Assembly (NCBI GenBank): GCA_937873655.1
Contig: CALMYQ010000093.1
Span: forward strand, 1-64,000
DNA: 64,000 bases
Direction of reading: 5' to 3'
Source: an uncultured Lewinella sp.
GTDB taxonomy: Bacteria > Bacteroidota > Bacteroidia > Chitinophagales > Saprospiraceae
Shown here one piece after another: positions 18,301 to 28,200 of the stretch. Each line of letters opens with the position of its first letter. Within the stretch, counting starts at the first letter, position 1. The position numbers were made by a program, and so were the translations under genes. The notes beneath the pieces were generated by a model, which was given only the letters and a program-made list of their open reading frames with translations, was not told where the DNA came from and made no database searches.

Positions 18301-19030
18301 GCTTCGCCGGATCATCGACGGCAACTGGATCACAGCCCAGGCGGTGATCGGCCTGTTTCCGGCCAACGGTATCGGCGACGATATCGAAGTTTACACGGAT
18401 GAAAGCCGGACAACCGTACGGAGAACCCTTCATCATTTGCGGCAACAGGCCAAAAAGGCGCCGGGGCTGCCCAATTACTGCCTTGCCGACTTTATTGCCC
18501 CCAAATCCAGCGGCGTTCGGGATTATATCGGCGCTTTTGCGGTTACGGCAGGTATCGGAATTGAAAAATGGGTGGCTCACTTCGAAGACCGGCACGATGA
18601 TTACAATGCGATCATGCTCAAAGCGCTGGCTGATCGCCTGGCCGAAGCGTTGGCCGAGCGGATGCACGAGCGGGTACGTCGGGAGTTTTGGGGATATGCT
18701 GCAGCTGAGCAATTGGACAATGAATCGCTGATCCGGGAAAAATATCAGGGCATTCGCCCGGCGCCGGGGTATCCGGCCTGTCCGGAACATACCGAAAAGG
18801 GAACCTTATGGCAATTGCTGGAAGTCGATCAGCATACCGGCATAAAACTGACGGAAAGCTATGCGATGTACCCCGGCGCTTCGGTAAGCGGGTGGTATTT
18901 CAGTCATCCGGAAAGTAAATATTTCCCGGTTAGCGGCATTCAGCAGGATCAGGCGGATGATTATGCCGCGAGGAAAGAATTGTCCGGCCAGGAAGCTGAA
19001 AAATGGTTGTCGGCGGTGGTCGGATATTGA
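15353..19030 (+). CDS. metH: cobalamin-dependent methionine synthase
   Basis: 1225 residues from the ATG at 15353 ([10 protein letters not shown]). The frame stays open upstream through the preceding terminator, which argues against earlier starts. All four modules are present. The homocysteine-binding domain has zinc ligands in GLNCALG (Cys about 243) and GGCCGTT (Cys about 306-307). The folate-binding barrel opens with [11 protein letters not shown] near 358. The B12 cap and binding domain has the DVHDIGKN loop whose His (about 754) coordinates cobalt. The C-terminal AdoMet activation domain spans about 900-1220. It transfers a methyl group from methyl-tetrahydrofolate to homocysteine in the cytoplasm. 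Convergent with rnpB. Confidence 0.98.
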   Translation: MSIENRLKQLVQERILVLDGAMGTMIQRYKLDEAGYRGVPFKDWHADLKGNNDLLCLSQPEIIGAIHREYLEAGADIIETNTFNANSISQADYDTQAYAYDINLAAAQIARKAADEYAHIKPRFVAGAIGPTNKALSLSPDVNNPGFRAVDFDTVKDSYYEQAKGLVDGGADILLVETIFDTLNAKAAVFAIQTLFEEIGFSLPVMISGTITDASGRMLSGQTVEAFWISMQHANPFCIGLNCALGAQEMRPYLEDLSNVAGCFTHAYPNAGLPNELGAYDQGPEEMQAYIRDFAASGFVNIIGGCCGTTPDHIRQMAKAVEGVEPRKPAARPAYTRLSGLEPLEIRPDTNFVNVGERTNVTGSRMFARLIRENKYADALQVAQQQVEGGAQILDVNMDEGLLDSKAAMTTFLNLLMAEPEIARLPIMIDSSKWEVIEAGLKCVQGKCVVNSISLKEGEEAFKRQAMLVRRYGAAAVVMAFDENGQADTIERKVNICRRAYRILTEELGFPPEDVIFDPNIFAVATGIEEHNNYAVNFIEATRQIKASCPGAKISGGVSNISFSYRGNDAVREAMHSAFLYHAIKAGMDMGIVNAGMIEVYEAVQKDLLERVEDVLFNRRDDATERLTEFAELIKNDGGRQIQRDLAWRDAPVAKRLEHALVKGITDFVDADTEEVRQMSPSALSVIEGPLMDGMNVVGDLFGSGKMFLPQVVKSARVMKKAVAYLTPFIEAEKAAGGESSKGKILLATVKGDVHDIGKNIVGVVLSCNNYEIIDLGVMVPAEKILAAAVEHKADVIGLSGLITPSLDEMVHVAKEMERQGFHLPLLIGGATTSKTHTALKIEPEYKGPVVHVLDASRSVPVVSSLLINDENVRTNFILDTKAEYARIREERAGRKSVKTYLPLEEARANKWTCDWGAGYQPPAPALQGIQVFNPYPLEELTAYIDWTPFFSSWQLAGKFPDILEDEIVGKEARKLYNDARALLRRIIDGNWITAQAVIGLFPANGIGDDIEVYTDESRTTVRRTLHHLRQQAKKAPGLPNYCLADFIAPKSSGVRDYIGAFAVTAGIGIEKWVAHFEDRHDDYNAIMLKALADRLAEALAERMHERVRREFWGYAAAEQLDNESLIREKYQGIRPAPGYPACPEHTEKGTLWQLLEVDQHTGIKLTESYAMYPGASVSGWYFSHPESKYFPVSGIQQDQADDYAARKELSGQEAEKWLSAVVGY

Positions 19031-19063
19031 GCCGGGATTGATTTTGTTTGTCTTGAATAAAAA

Positions 19064-19509
19064 CCTTTCCGCCGGCTTGTAAGCCGGATTCTGTTCCCCT
19101 TTCGGAGCCTCTGTCATTTATCTTGCCCGGCATTCGCATGCCGGATCTATCTGCCTACCCCCCTTGGCCGAAACGCCGAAGCGTTATCATCTGAGCGAGC
19201 AACCCAGTTCCCGTCGGGACCCAAGGTGTACATGGCATTTCAACCCACAAGGTTTATCCCGCGCCTGAATTGCTTCAGGCGCGCGTGCGCTCTTACCGCA
19301 CGATTTCACCCTTACCCGCCTTCGCTGAAGCTCCGGCGGGCGGAACCCGCTTTTGCCGCAACGACGATGGGCGGTATTGTTTCTGTGACACTGTCTGTCT
19401 TCCAGGCCCTTCGACCCGGAAGCCCATCCGTTAGATGGTGTGGCGCTCTGCGTTGTCCGGACTTTCCTCCGCGCCCGAAGGCGCAGCGACAGAGCGGCCG
19501 GCGGAAAGG
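19064..19509 (-). ncRNA. rnpB: RNase P RNA (bacterial class A)
   Basis: Read leftward, the region starts with the P1 strand TTTCCGCCGGC, then the universal block GAGGAAAGTCCGGAC (complement near 19460-19475). The hallmarks follow: ACAGAAA and ACCGCC in the specificity domain, GGTAAGGGTGAAA in J11/12, GGGTAGGCAGATAG and, at the 3' side, ACAGAATCCGGCTTACA (complement near 19078-19095). The last strand GCCGGCGGAAAGG closes P1 and is followed by TTTTTATTC, a terminator-like end. Length of about 446 bases is normal for the extended A-type. It forms the catalytic part of the tRNA 5'-end processing enzyme. Reading frames on either strand here are spurious. Ends are good to a few bases. Confidence 0.96.
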
Positions 19510-19602
19510 AAGCCAAAGTTACGAAAAAGGAGAATCGCAACCAATCCCTTTGATTTTTCGTAAAAAATATAAATTTAGCGTTCCGGAAACGAATGTAACG
19601 CA

Positions 19603-22374
19603 ATGTCCAGGGTTTCAAAATTGCTGATACTGATTTGTCTGGCTTCAGGGTTGTTCCTGACGGCAGCCGTTTTTCAATGGATGGGCGACGGCAGCAATGC
19701 GGTATCCCGGGTCGCCGCCAATATCACGGCCGACATTAGGGCTATTGAGGATGCTCAGCCTTTATTGCCGGCCGCCGATCCCTGGAAAACCTGGAGAATC
19801 ACCGATCTGGTGGCCATTGAGAAAAAGGCGGCAACTTTCCTGGGGTATTCCCCGAAGGATTCGCTGATTGCCTGGACCAAACCGGGGAGTTTCGACTTGC
19901 CCCGGGAATTTAGCCGCAGAAAAGATACGTCCGCCCTGATGATCATCAGCGACCGGAAGCTGCTTTACCTTCGTTCTTTCCCGGCTTCTTCAGACAACAC
20001 CCTGCGTTGGATGGGCTATTTACCGCTGGAAATCCCGGCCGGACTTGCTTTTTCGACCACCTCCGGGGAATCGCAGGTATCCGATCCTAACGGGCGACCG
20101 CTGGGGTTCCTTTACCGGCTCACCACGTTCCAGACCGCAGCCTCCCGCAACCTTGTTCTGAGCTTTTGGCTGATCTCAATAGTTGCTGTTTTATTGGCGG
20201 CAGCCACGCTGGCCCGATATCCGAAAACGAAGCGCAGCCGATCCTGGCGGGGCTTTTTGATAATCGGAGGACTTGCCATCGTTGTATTGGCGATAAGCGG
20301 GGCATTATTCGGCGGAAACGCTTTTTTTCAACCGGCGTTTTTCAGGTCTTTTCCCGTACAATTCCTGATGAGCGCGGCAGCGTTGACGGTTGCTGTTTTC
20401 TGGCAAAATGAGGTTGGCCCCATAGGTTTCATTCCCAATGTTTCGGTACCCGTATTGTTGTCGGCAGGGCTGATCGGCGTCAATATATTCGGCGCCGGAT
20501 TGGAAGGGGAAATTTGGTCGCAATGGCCCTTCTGGAATGTCACCCAATGGGGGTATCTGATTGCCTACGGGCTGTGGTGGACGGCTTTTTTTCTGGCGGC
20601 CTACCGGCTTTACAGAGACTGGGTTCTGCTCGAACCGCGCTACCTCGTCAGGATAGCAAGCTGGTTTATTTTTACCCTTGTATCGGGAACCGCGCTCGGA
20701 CTATTTACCGACATCCCCGTTTTTCGGTTTATCCTGTTCGCGTTTTCGTTCGGTATTTGCATGGATTATTTCATTGTCAGCAGGGTGGGAAACCTGACAG
20801 GGTTCGGTTTCTGGTTGTTTGTCCTATCTCTGGGTTCGGCCATTTTCACCATCGACCCCCGCCTTTCCTCCGTTGCGGATGTCGTCAGCCGTTTTTCCTA
20901 TTTATTCGTCCTGTTGCTATTGCTGGTGTTGGCGCTGATGGGCTTACACGCCCTGTCGAAATGGCTGGATATAGCAGGCCCGCTGCCCTGGAAAAATGCT
21001 GACTCCCTCCGGACCCGCCTTCAACGGTTGGTCGTTTCGGTGACCCTTGTTGCGCTGGGCCTGACGAGCATGGTGTCTTACATTTTTGTACACGAAGAAA
21101 CCTCAAGCTCATTTTACAGGATTTTGGGAGCGGAGATCAATGGACTGAGCCTATCCTGGAAGAAAGAATATGAAACGAACTGGACTGCTTTTGCTGCATT
21201 GACCGAAGGATTGGAGTGGGATTTGTTGTATTTTGATGAGGACGGACGGTTAAAAAATGTTGCGCTGGCGGTGAATAAATCAAAGACACCATCGATACAA
21301 TATATGCACCCGCTGGCCCGGTTGGCGGGCAAAAACCCGAGGCCGGTAGCGTACAGCGCTGATGGCGATTACCGGATCTTGTACCGGCAGCTGCCCTCCG
21401 GAGGCTATCTGGGGATGCGGGTCCCGGAAGGCGAGTTGCACGGTCGGACCCCGGGGCTGCTCAATTTCATCCGGCTGCTGACGAATATCTGTGTTTTCCT
21501 TTTTTTGATGACAGGAGTGATCAGCATATTCCTGGCCAATTCACTGGTTGAACCGCTGGTCAGGCTCGGGAAAAAACTCCGGACGCTGACCCTGGAGTCG
21601 AATGAACCCCTGGAGTGGAACCGTCAGGATGAGATCGGCAGCCTGGTGGACGCCTATAACCAGATGATCGGGCAATTGTCAGAAAGGACCGGTCAGTTGC
21701 GGAAATCCGAACGGGAAGGCGCCTGGCGGGAAATGGCCAAACAGGTAGCCCACGAGATTAAAAATCCGCTGACCCCGATGAAACTCAGCCTCCAGCACCT
21801 CATGCGGGTTCGGCAGGCGGATCCCCAGCGGGCGGAGGAGATGATGGATCAGGTCTCCAAGAGCCTCATAACCCAGATTGACGACCTGGCGGGTATTGCC
21901 ACAGCCTTTTCCAACTTTGCCCAGATGCCCCAGGCGGTAAACGAGCAATTTTCCCTCAACGCCCTTTGTCGGTCGGTTGCACAATTGTATACCGGGCATG
22001 ATGCTGAATTTTCATCCGAATTCTGCGATGAAGAAGTCGTTATCGATGCAGACCCCGCGCTGATCCGCCGGGCGCTGACGAACCTGATCGAAAACGGCTT
22101 GCAGGCCGTACCCTCCGGGCGAAAAGCGGTGTTGCATTTTTCGCTCGGGAAAGGAGATAAACAAGCGCTCATCAAAGTAAAAGACAACGGAAACGGCATC
22201 CCGGATGAGATCAGCGCCAAGATCTTCCAACCCAATTTTACAACCAAAAGCTCCGGGATGGGCCTTGGGCTCGCAATGACCAGGAATATCATCACCGGAG
22301 CAGGGGGTAAGATTGATTTTGAAACGACTCAAGGGGAAGGAACCGAATTCAGGATCATCCTGCCATGCCAGTAA
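19603..22374 (+). CDS. large multi-pass sensor histidine kinase (NtrY-like)
   Basis: 923 residues. An N-terminal transmembrane helix (about 7-25), a periplasmic domain to about 180, then around ten hydrophobic helices between about 185 and 510 (for example FVLLLLLVLALMGLH). A second extracytoplasmic region and another helix at about 620-645 follow, then a HAMP-like linker (VEPLVRLGKKLRTLTLES). The kinase core has phospho-acceptor His717 in VAHEIKNPLTPMK and an ATPase with NLIENGLQAV, VKDNGNGIP and GMGLGLAMTRNII. No response regulator is adjacent. The ligand is unknown; the polytopic section is unusual in size. Confidence 0.9.
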   Translation: MSRVSKLLILICLASGLFLTAAVFQWMGDGSNAVSRVAANITADIRAIEDAQPLLPAADPWKTWRITDLVAIEKKAATFLGYSPKDSLIAWTKPGSFDLPREFSRRKDTSALMIISDRKLLYLRSFPASSDNTLRWMGYLPLEIPAGLAFSTTSGESQVSDPNGRPLGFLYRLTTFQTAASRNLVLSFWLISIVAVLLAAATLARYPKTKRSRSWRGFLIIGGLAIVVLAISGALFGGNAFFQPAFFRSFPVQFLMSAAALTVAVFWQNEVGPIGFIPNVSVPVLLSAGLIGVNIFGAGLEGEIWSQWPFWNVTQWGYLIAYGLWWTAFFLAAYRLYRDWVLLEPRYLVRIASWFIFTLVSGTALGLFTDIPVFRFILFAFSFGICMDYFIVSRVGNLTGFGFWLFVLSLGSAIFTIDPRLSSVADVVSRFSYLFVLLLLLVLALMGLHALSKWLDIAGPLPWKNADSLRTRLQRLVVSVTLVALGLTSMVSYIFVHEETSSSFYRILGAEINGLSLSWKKEYETNWTAFAALTEGLEWDLLYFDEDGRLKNVALAVNKSKTPSIQYMHPLARLAGKNPRPVAYSADGDYRILYRQLPSGGYLGMRVPEGELHGRTPGLLNFIRLLTNICVFLFLMTGVISIFLANSLVEPLVRLGKKLRTLTLESNEPLEWNRQDEIGSLVDAYNQMIGQLSERTGQLRKSEREGAWREMAKQVAHEIKNPLTPMKLSLQHLMRVRQADPQRAEEMMDQVSKSLITQIDDLAGIATAFSNFAQMPQAVNEQFSLNALCRSVAQLYTGHDAEFSSEFCDEEVVIDADPALIRRALTNLIENGLQAVPSGRKAVLHFSLGKGDKQALIKVKDNGNGIPDEISAKIFQPNFTTKSSGMGLGLAMTRNIITGAGGKIDFETTQGEGTEFRIILPCQ

Positions 22375-22450
22375 AGCTGCAAGATGCTGTTTAGAGATGC
22401 TATGTTTACCGATCTGCAATAGTTTTCCTGAAAAAACCAAGGTTAAATCC

Positions 22451-22458
22451 TAAGTTTG
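22451..22458 (+). promoter_or_regulatory. -7 box (TAAGTTTG) for the MFS permease
   Basis: A perfect TAnnTTTG match 24 bases before the ATG at 22483. Confidence 0.4.
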
Positions 22459-22482
22459 GGACGGAACTATGCGCTGTAAACT

Positions 22483-23715
22483 ATGAATAACCGCTATTTC
22501 GCCGTCGGCCTGATCATGTTGGTCTTTTTTGTGATCTCGTTTCTGACCAATATTCTTGGGCCGCTCATCCCGGATATCATCCAAAGTTTTTCCCTAAGCC
22601 TGGGCCTGGCCGGCTTTTTGCCGTTTGCCTTTTTTGTGGCTTACGGAGTCATGTCGATCCCTTCGGGAATGATGATTGAAAAATACGGGGAGAAGAAGGT
22701 AATGGTCTCTGCCTTTGCGTTGGCCGCCGCAGGCGCCTTGATGTTTGCTATATTTTCTACTTTTCAGGCGGCAATGATCTCCCTGTTTCTGATCGGGTCG
22801 GGCATGGCAATGCTTCAGGTAGCGATCAATCCGCTGTTGAGGGTAGCCGGTGGGGAGGAGCATTTCGCCTTTAATTCGGTGCTCGGTCAACTGGCCTTCG
22901 GCGCAGCCTCTTTTATCAGCCCTCAGGTTTACGCCTATTTAGTCGCGCATGTTAACCGGGAACCGGTTACCCAGCCTTTGGTCAGCTTGCTTTCCAGGCT
23001 ATCCCCTCAAGGTATGGGGTGGGTTTCCTTGTATTGGTTTTTTGCTGCGGTGGCCGCCGTTATGGTCGCCGTGATCCTTGTTATTAAGTTCCCGAAAGTG
23101 GAACTAAAGGCGGATGAAAAAGCAGGCAGTTGGGCGATCCATCTAAATCTGTTTGCGAACCGGACCGTAATCCTGTTTTTTATCGGCATTTTCTGCTATG
23201 TGGGTACCGAACAAGGAGTGGCCAACTGGATTTCACAATTCTTGTATACGTATCACGGTTTTGATCCGCAAACTGCCGGCGCCGACGCCATTTCCTGGTT
23301 TTGGGGGTTATTGACAATCGGGTGTGTTCTCGGGTTGGTGCTGTTAAAATTTGTGGACAGCCAGAAAGTGCTCCTGGTTTTTACAGCGGCCGCTGCGGCC
23401 TGCCTGGCTGCAGGGCTTTTTGGCGGCGCGAGAACCGCACTGTATGCGTTTCCTGTTATGGGTTTTTTTGCGTCGGTAATGTGGTCTGTTATTATCTCTC
23501 TGGCACTCAATTCGGTATCCGAACACCACGGTTCCTTTTCGGGTATTCTTTGTACGGGCATAGTCGGTGGAGCGGTTATGCCGCTGATCGTCGGCAGCCT
23601 TGGCGATTTGCTGGGCCTTCGGTGGGGTATGGCTTTCATCTTTATTCCGCTGTCCTTTATCTTCAGTATTGGTATTTGGGCACGGCCGTTGGTGCGGAAC
23701 AAGACCTATACCTAA
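22483..23715 (+). CDS. sugar MFS permease (fucose-permease / FHS family)
   Basis: 410 residues with about 12 transmembrane helices. FHS-family signatures: the N-terminal FFVISFLTNILGPLIPDI region, FFVAYGVMSIPSGMMIEKYG in TM2-loop, and NPLLRVAGG after TM4. The second half has CYVGTEQGVANWISQFL, the usual EQG.A.W motif of TM7 in this family. Likely proton symport of a hexose or deoxyhexose across the inner membrane. No sugar catabolic genes adjoin, so the substrate is open. Confidence 0.88.
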   Translation: MNNRYFAVGLIMLVFFVISFLTNILGPLIPDIIQSFSLSLGLAGFLPFAFFVAYGVMSIPSGMMIEKYGEKKVMVSAFALAAAGALMFAIFSTFQAAMISLFLIGSGMAMLQVAINPLLRVAGGEEHFAFNSVLGQLAFGAASFISPQVYAYLVAHVNREPVTQPLVSLLSRLSPQGMGWVSLYWFFAAVAAVMVAVILVIKFPKVELKADEKAGSWAIHLNLFANRTVILFFIGIFCYVGTEQGVANWISQFLYTYHGFDPQTAGADAISWFWGLLTIGCVLGLVLLKFVDSQKVLLVFTAAAAACLAAGLFGGARTALYAFPVMGFFASVMWSVIISLALNSVSEHHGSFSGILCTGIVGGAVMPLIVGSLGDLLGLRWGMAFIFIPLSFIFSIGIWARPLVRNKTYT

Positions 23716-23749
23716 AATTAGGTACTCAAGGTGCTCCCGTATTTTGGTA

Positions 23750-23779
23750 TTGACTGGTGTCTGTTGCGGGCGTATCTTT
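23750..23779 (+). promoter_or_regulatory. promoter for the 51-residue Cys/Lys-rich protein
   Basis: TTG at 23750-23752, 19 bases, then TATCTTTG at 23772-23779: a full match to the phylum promoter layout, 34 bases before the ATG. Confidence 0.65.
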
Positions 23780-23813
23780 GTAAGGTTTTTAGAATTTGTC
23801 TAAATAAGAATAA

Positions 23814-23969
23814 ATGCGTCGTCCGAAACCAGGTACTGCCAATACTGCCCTCGAAAGCCTGGCGCTGCCGTTTCCATTGCCGGTCATTCAGGGCAAAAAA
23901 GTCAAAAAGAAGTGCTGCAAAAAGCATAAAAAAGGCAGCCGCTGCAAGTCTTGCCCGGGCAGAAAATAG
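23814..23969 (+). CDS. 51-residue Lys/Cys-rich small protein
   Basis: The frame starts MRRPKPGTANTALESLALPF and ends KKVKKKCCKKHKKGSRCKSC plus PGRK. Cysteines at 34, 35, 44 and 47 give a CC-x8-CxxC pattern that could bind zinc, set in a very basic tail; the N-terminal half is Pro/Leu-rich. A consensus promoter lies 34 bases upstream. The stop falls 40 bases before the endonuclease start, so it may head that operon. No known family. The basic tail could contact nucleic acid (inference). Confidence 0.6.
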   Translation: MRRPKPGTANTALESLALPFPLPVIQGKKVKKKCCKKHKKGSRCKSCPGRK

Positions 23970-24009
23970 AAATCCGGAATTAAGCTGGTATCTTTCGCCC
24001 AAAACAGCT

Positions 24010-25098
24010 ATGCATCTCCGGCTGCGCTTCGCTACGATCTCATTGCTCTCTGTCTTTTCCGCTTTCGGCCAAACCGGTACGCCCGTTTTCCCCGATCTTC
24101 AGGGTCAGGAACTGCTGGACTCGCTGGTTGCCGCCTACAAACCCGTGATTTCACTGGATTTCGCCCGTGCCAGGGATACGCTGTTCTCTAAAGTTTACGG
24201 ACATAATGACAGCCTGACCTGCGTTTATACAGGGTATACCATTTACCTGGACCCAACCAAGGATCCTACCATCGACGCATTTGATAAGGCCATCAATACG
24301 GAACACACCTTCCCCCAATCCAAAGGCGCTGAAACGGGCCCGCCGCGATCGGATATGCATCACCTGTACCCTACCCGCGAGGATGTGAATGCCGCCAGAG
24401 GGGATTTTCCTTTTGTTGAATTGTCCGACGCCCAGACCAAAGAATGGTACAGCTCACCCTTAGGGCACCTGACCAGCCCTCCGCCGGCCAACGCCGACCT
24501 GTACAGTAAAGTGGGCGCCTTCGTATTCGAACCCCGGGAAGATCACAAGGGCAATGTGGCGCGCGCCATGTTTTATTTCTATACCATGTACCGCCAACAG
24601 GCCGACCTGGCGGACAACAGCTATTTTCCGGCCCAGCGGGCAACGCTTTGCCAGTGGCACCTCACCGACCCCGCCGACCAGCTGGAATGGGAGCGGACCT
24701 GGAAGATCGCATCCTACCAGTCGGGCAAACCCAACCCATTTGTGCTGGATTGCACCTTGCCCGCCCGCACGTATTGCCCCGAAATCATACAGGAGCAATG
24801 CGTGGTGGTCAGTACAAGGGACTTTGACGTGCGCCCGGCAGCCCTTTATCCCGTTTTTCCGAACCCGGCGAAAGGACAGGTGAAATTCCTGTACGAACTG
24901 AATACCGATGCCCGGGTTAAACTGACCGTCAGCGACCTTACCGGCAAATTGTTCCGCACGCTGATCAATGAAAAGAAGCCCGAAGGCAAATACCAGACAG
25001 CCGCAAATCTGCCGGCCGGCATGTGGACCGCCAGCCTTTTGGTGGAAAAAAATGGAAAAATCTGGCAGGAAACCATGCGATTTATCGTTATAGACTGA
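24010..25098 (+). CDS. secreted endonuclease I family nuclease with T9SS sorting domain
   Basis: 362 residues from the ATG at 24010, which begins the signal peptide (MHLRLRFATISLLSVFSAFG, then Q). The frame is open far upstream, but that region holds another gene. The nuclease domain carries the His-Cys/HNH-like metal site of the EndA family: NTEHTFPQSKG and SDMHHLYPTREDVN, then GDFPFVEL and VARAMFYFYTMY. The C-terminal ~80 residues (YPVFPNPAKGQVKFLY, then TGKLFRTL) are a type A sorting domain. It would be exported by type IX secretion and degrade extracellular nucleic acid. A -7-like TATCTTTC lies about 17 bases upstream. Confidence 0.92.
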   Translation: MHLRLRFATISLLSVFSAFGQTGTPVFPDLQGQELLDSLVAAYKPVISLDFARARDTLFSKVYGHNDSLTCVYTGYTIYLDPTKDPTIDAFDKAINTEHTFPQSKGAETGPPRSDMHHLYPTREDVNAARGDFPFVELSDAQTKEWYSSPLGHLTSPPPANADLYSKVGAFVFEPREDHKGNVARAMFYFYTMYRQQADLADNSYFPAQRATLCQWHLTDPADQLEWERTWKIASYQSGKPNPFVLDCTLPARTYCPEIIQEQCVVVSTRDFDVRPAALYPVFPNPAKGQVKFLYELNTDARVKLTVSDLTGKLFRTLINEKKPEGKYQTAANLPAGMWTASLLVEKNGKIWQETMRFIVID

Positions 25099-25174
25099 TG
25101 CAACTGCTGTAACCCCACCGGATTATCAGGTACAGACAGGATGGATTTGTGACATCCGGGAATGTTTTTTTCCC

Positions 25175-25182
25175 TAAATTTG
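25175..25182 (+). promoter_or_regulatory. -7 box (TAAATTTG) for the Ddl fusion gene
   Basis: A perfect TAnnTTTG match 46 bases before the ATG at 25229. A TTTG lies 25 bases upstream of it, which is rather far. Confidence 0.4.
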
Positions 25183-25228
25183 CCCTCCGGCATTAAGCGC
25201 CTATCCCGGCAACCACAACAGGCCATTC

Positions 25229-28200
25229 ATGAAGATTAAAGTTGGAATTTTTTTCGGCGGCCCTTCCCGCGAACGCGAAATATCCTTCGCAGGCGGCAGG
25301 ACGGTATACGATAACCTGAATAAAACCCTTTTTGAACCGGTTTTGATTTTTGTGGACAGCCGGCGCCAGTTCATCCACCTGGATTGGCATTTCGTGTATA
25401 AGGGCAGCATCCGGGATTTTTATCCGCCGGTGGAATTCCTGCCCCCTTCCCCGAACGAGTTCCAGATTTACCTGGAAAGCCTGGGCAATCTGCCGCCGGA
25501 GGAAGAAGAGCAGATGATCAATGCAGTAGGCAAACGCCTCAACCCGGCCGACTTGCCCCAAATGATCAATATCGCCTTTCTTGCCCTCCACGGGGAATAC
25601 GGCGAAGACGGGCAAATCCAGCAGCAACTGGAAAGTCTGGATATCCCCTACACCGGCAGCGGGGTCCGGGCCAGCGAGATCGGCATGAACAAGGCCCTCC
25701 AAAAGGAGTTGATGGCCGAAAAAGGGTTTCCCACGCCGAATATCCATGTGATCGACCGGGATGATTGGACGATGAAGACCGAACCGGTGATCCTGTACCG
25801 GGAGCTGGCCGCAGAGATCGGTTTTCCGCTGGTCATCAGGCCGGCCAACCAGGGCTCGTCGATCGGCGTCTCCATTATCGGGAAAGCTGAAGGGCTGGAA
25901 GGTTTTGTCCAATCGGTCAACCGCGCCTTTTTCAGGGAAGTCATCCCGGCAACGGATTGGCAGTCGAGAAGTCCGTTTGAAAAAGAAGATTATATCCGTT
26001 TTCTGGCCGATATCCGCGACGGCCTGGGATTTCCGGTCACCGCGCAGACCGGGGAAACGGAAACGCTGATTTATCATCCCGAAGCCTTGTTGAAATGGCT
26101 GGATGAAAATTTGTCGGAAGAGGACGCAGAAGCGGCTACCCTGACCGCCCACCAGTCTGAAAAACAGGTCATCGTAGAGTCCTTCATTCAAGGCAAGGAG
26201 TTTTCGTGCATTGTCATCCGGAAAGAGGACGGAACCGCCGTGGCGTTGCCGCCGACAGAGATCGTCAAGGGGCAGGAGGTTTTCGATTACCGATCCAAAT
26301 ACCTGCCCGGACTCTCGCGCAAGATCACGCCGATCGAATTGCCGGATCAGGAAATCAACGCCATCAGATCGGAATGTGAGCGGCTGTTCAAGGAGCTCGG
26401 CTTCGGGGTTTATGCCCGGATCGACGGGTTTATCACACCGGAAAAAGAGATCTTCCTCAACGATCCGAATACCACTTCGGGCATGCTGCCTTCGTCTTTT
26501 TTCTTCCATCAGGCGGCGGAGATCGGATTGAACCCTTCGCAGTTCCTGACCTTCATCATCCGGGTCTCGCTGCAGGAAAGATTGGCGGAAAATGCCAATC
26601 CGGCGGTTCGCCTTTTGCTCCGCAATCTGGACGATGCGATCCTGTCGCTGAAGCAGGAAGCCGGGCACAAGCGCAGAATTGCCGTTATCCTCGGCGGTTA
26701 TTCCTTTGAGCGGCATATCTCGGTGGAAAGCGGGCGCAATATTTTTGAAAAACTCGCCAGTTCGGATAAATACGAACCCGTACCGGTCTTTTTATCCGGA
26801 GGGCCCCGGCGCATTGAATTGTTCCAGCTCCCCATCAACCTGTTGCTCAAAGACAACGCTGATGATATCCGGGATAAGATCCGTACCTGGAAAGTGCACC
26901 GCGTGATAGAAGCCATCAAAGAGCAATGCGCTGAAATTACCCGGAAGTACGCTTCCGCCGGGCTGATCTTCGCGCCGCAACGGCTGACTTTTGATGACCT
27001 TGCCAAACGGATGGAAGGGGCCTTCATCGCCCTGCACGGCCGGCCCGGCGAGGACGGTCAGGTGCAAATAGAGCTGGATGCCCGCAGCATACCCTACAAC
27101 GGTTCCGGAGTCCAGTCCTCCAAGGTGACGATCGACAAATACAGGACCCTCCAGAAACTGAAGGAAAACGGCTTCCCGGTCGCAGGACAGTTGCTGTTGC
27201 AGAAAGAAGTTTACCGGGGAAACGAAGAGGAAGCCCTCGACAAAGTGGAGGAAAGATTCGGGTTCCCGATGGTGGCCAAACCCGTTGACGACGGGTGCAG
27301 TTCGGCCGTAAAAGTCATACAGAACAGGAAAGAACTGGAGGCCTTTGCTCACCTGATGTTCCGGGACGACGAGACCGATACCCTTGAGCCGGACAGAAAG
27401 GTGCTCCGCCTGAAATTGCGGGAAGAGTTTCCGGTCAAAACAGAGATCCTGTTTGAAGACCTGATCACCGACAACGGCGCCGTCCTGTTTATGGAGGTCA
27501 CCGGCGGGTTGATCACCTATTACGACGATAAGGGCGCCCTTCATTACCAGGCGTTTGAACCTTCTGAGGCCCTCGCCGGCGGCGACGTACTTTCGCTGGA
27601 GGAAAAATTCCTGGCCGGAGAAGGACAGAATATTACTCCGGCTCGTTTTGGCGGAGCCGGCATATCCTATGAACAGGTCGCGGCAAAAGTCCGTTCGGAC
27701 CTGGAAAAAGCGGCGCAAATCCTGGAGGTGGAGGGGTACGCCCGGATCGATGCATTTGTACGGGTATACGCCAACGGCAAAGTCGAAACGATCATTATCG
27801 AGATCAATTCCCTGCCGGGTATGACGCCCGCAACCTGCATTTTTCATCAGGCCGCGCTGGCGGGTTTGCAACCCTACGACTTTATCGATCGCATCCTGGA
27901 GTTTGGGTTTGAACGCCAGGACCGGCGGTTGAAAGAGCCCGGGCCGGCCGTCAAGCCCCCCGTTCAGGCTGCTGTCCCGGTGGAAACCGGAAAAATGGCG
28001 GAGGATATCCCGGTAGCGGCTCCCGTGAATATAGCCCAGAACCCTGTAAAAGGGCCGACCCTGGCTGATTTCCCGAAAGGCCCCCATCTGGACGCCGACT
28101 CCGACGCCAGCCGGATGAAACAACTGACGGAATCGCTCAAAGCCCGCATTTTAAAAGGGTTGAGCTGGTTTGCCCAATTTGTGCGGTCGGCATTCTTTCT

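Noticed and set aside
19187..19627. Open frames on both strands between metH and the large kinase
   Set aside because: They overlap the RNase P RNA, whose conserved blocks are unmistakable; the frames are chance.
23731..24009. 93-codon N-terminal extension of the endonuclease
   Set aside because: The signal peptide starts at 24010, and the region encodes a different small protein in another frame with its own promoter.
25193..28123. Long open frames antisense to the Ddl fusion gene (up to about 500 codons)
   Set aside because: They mirror the codon bias of the sense gene and show no family, signal or promoter.
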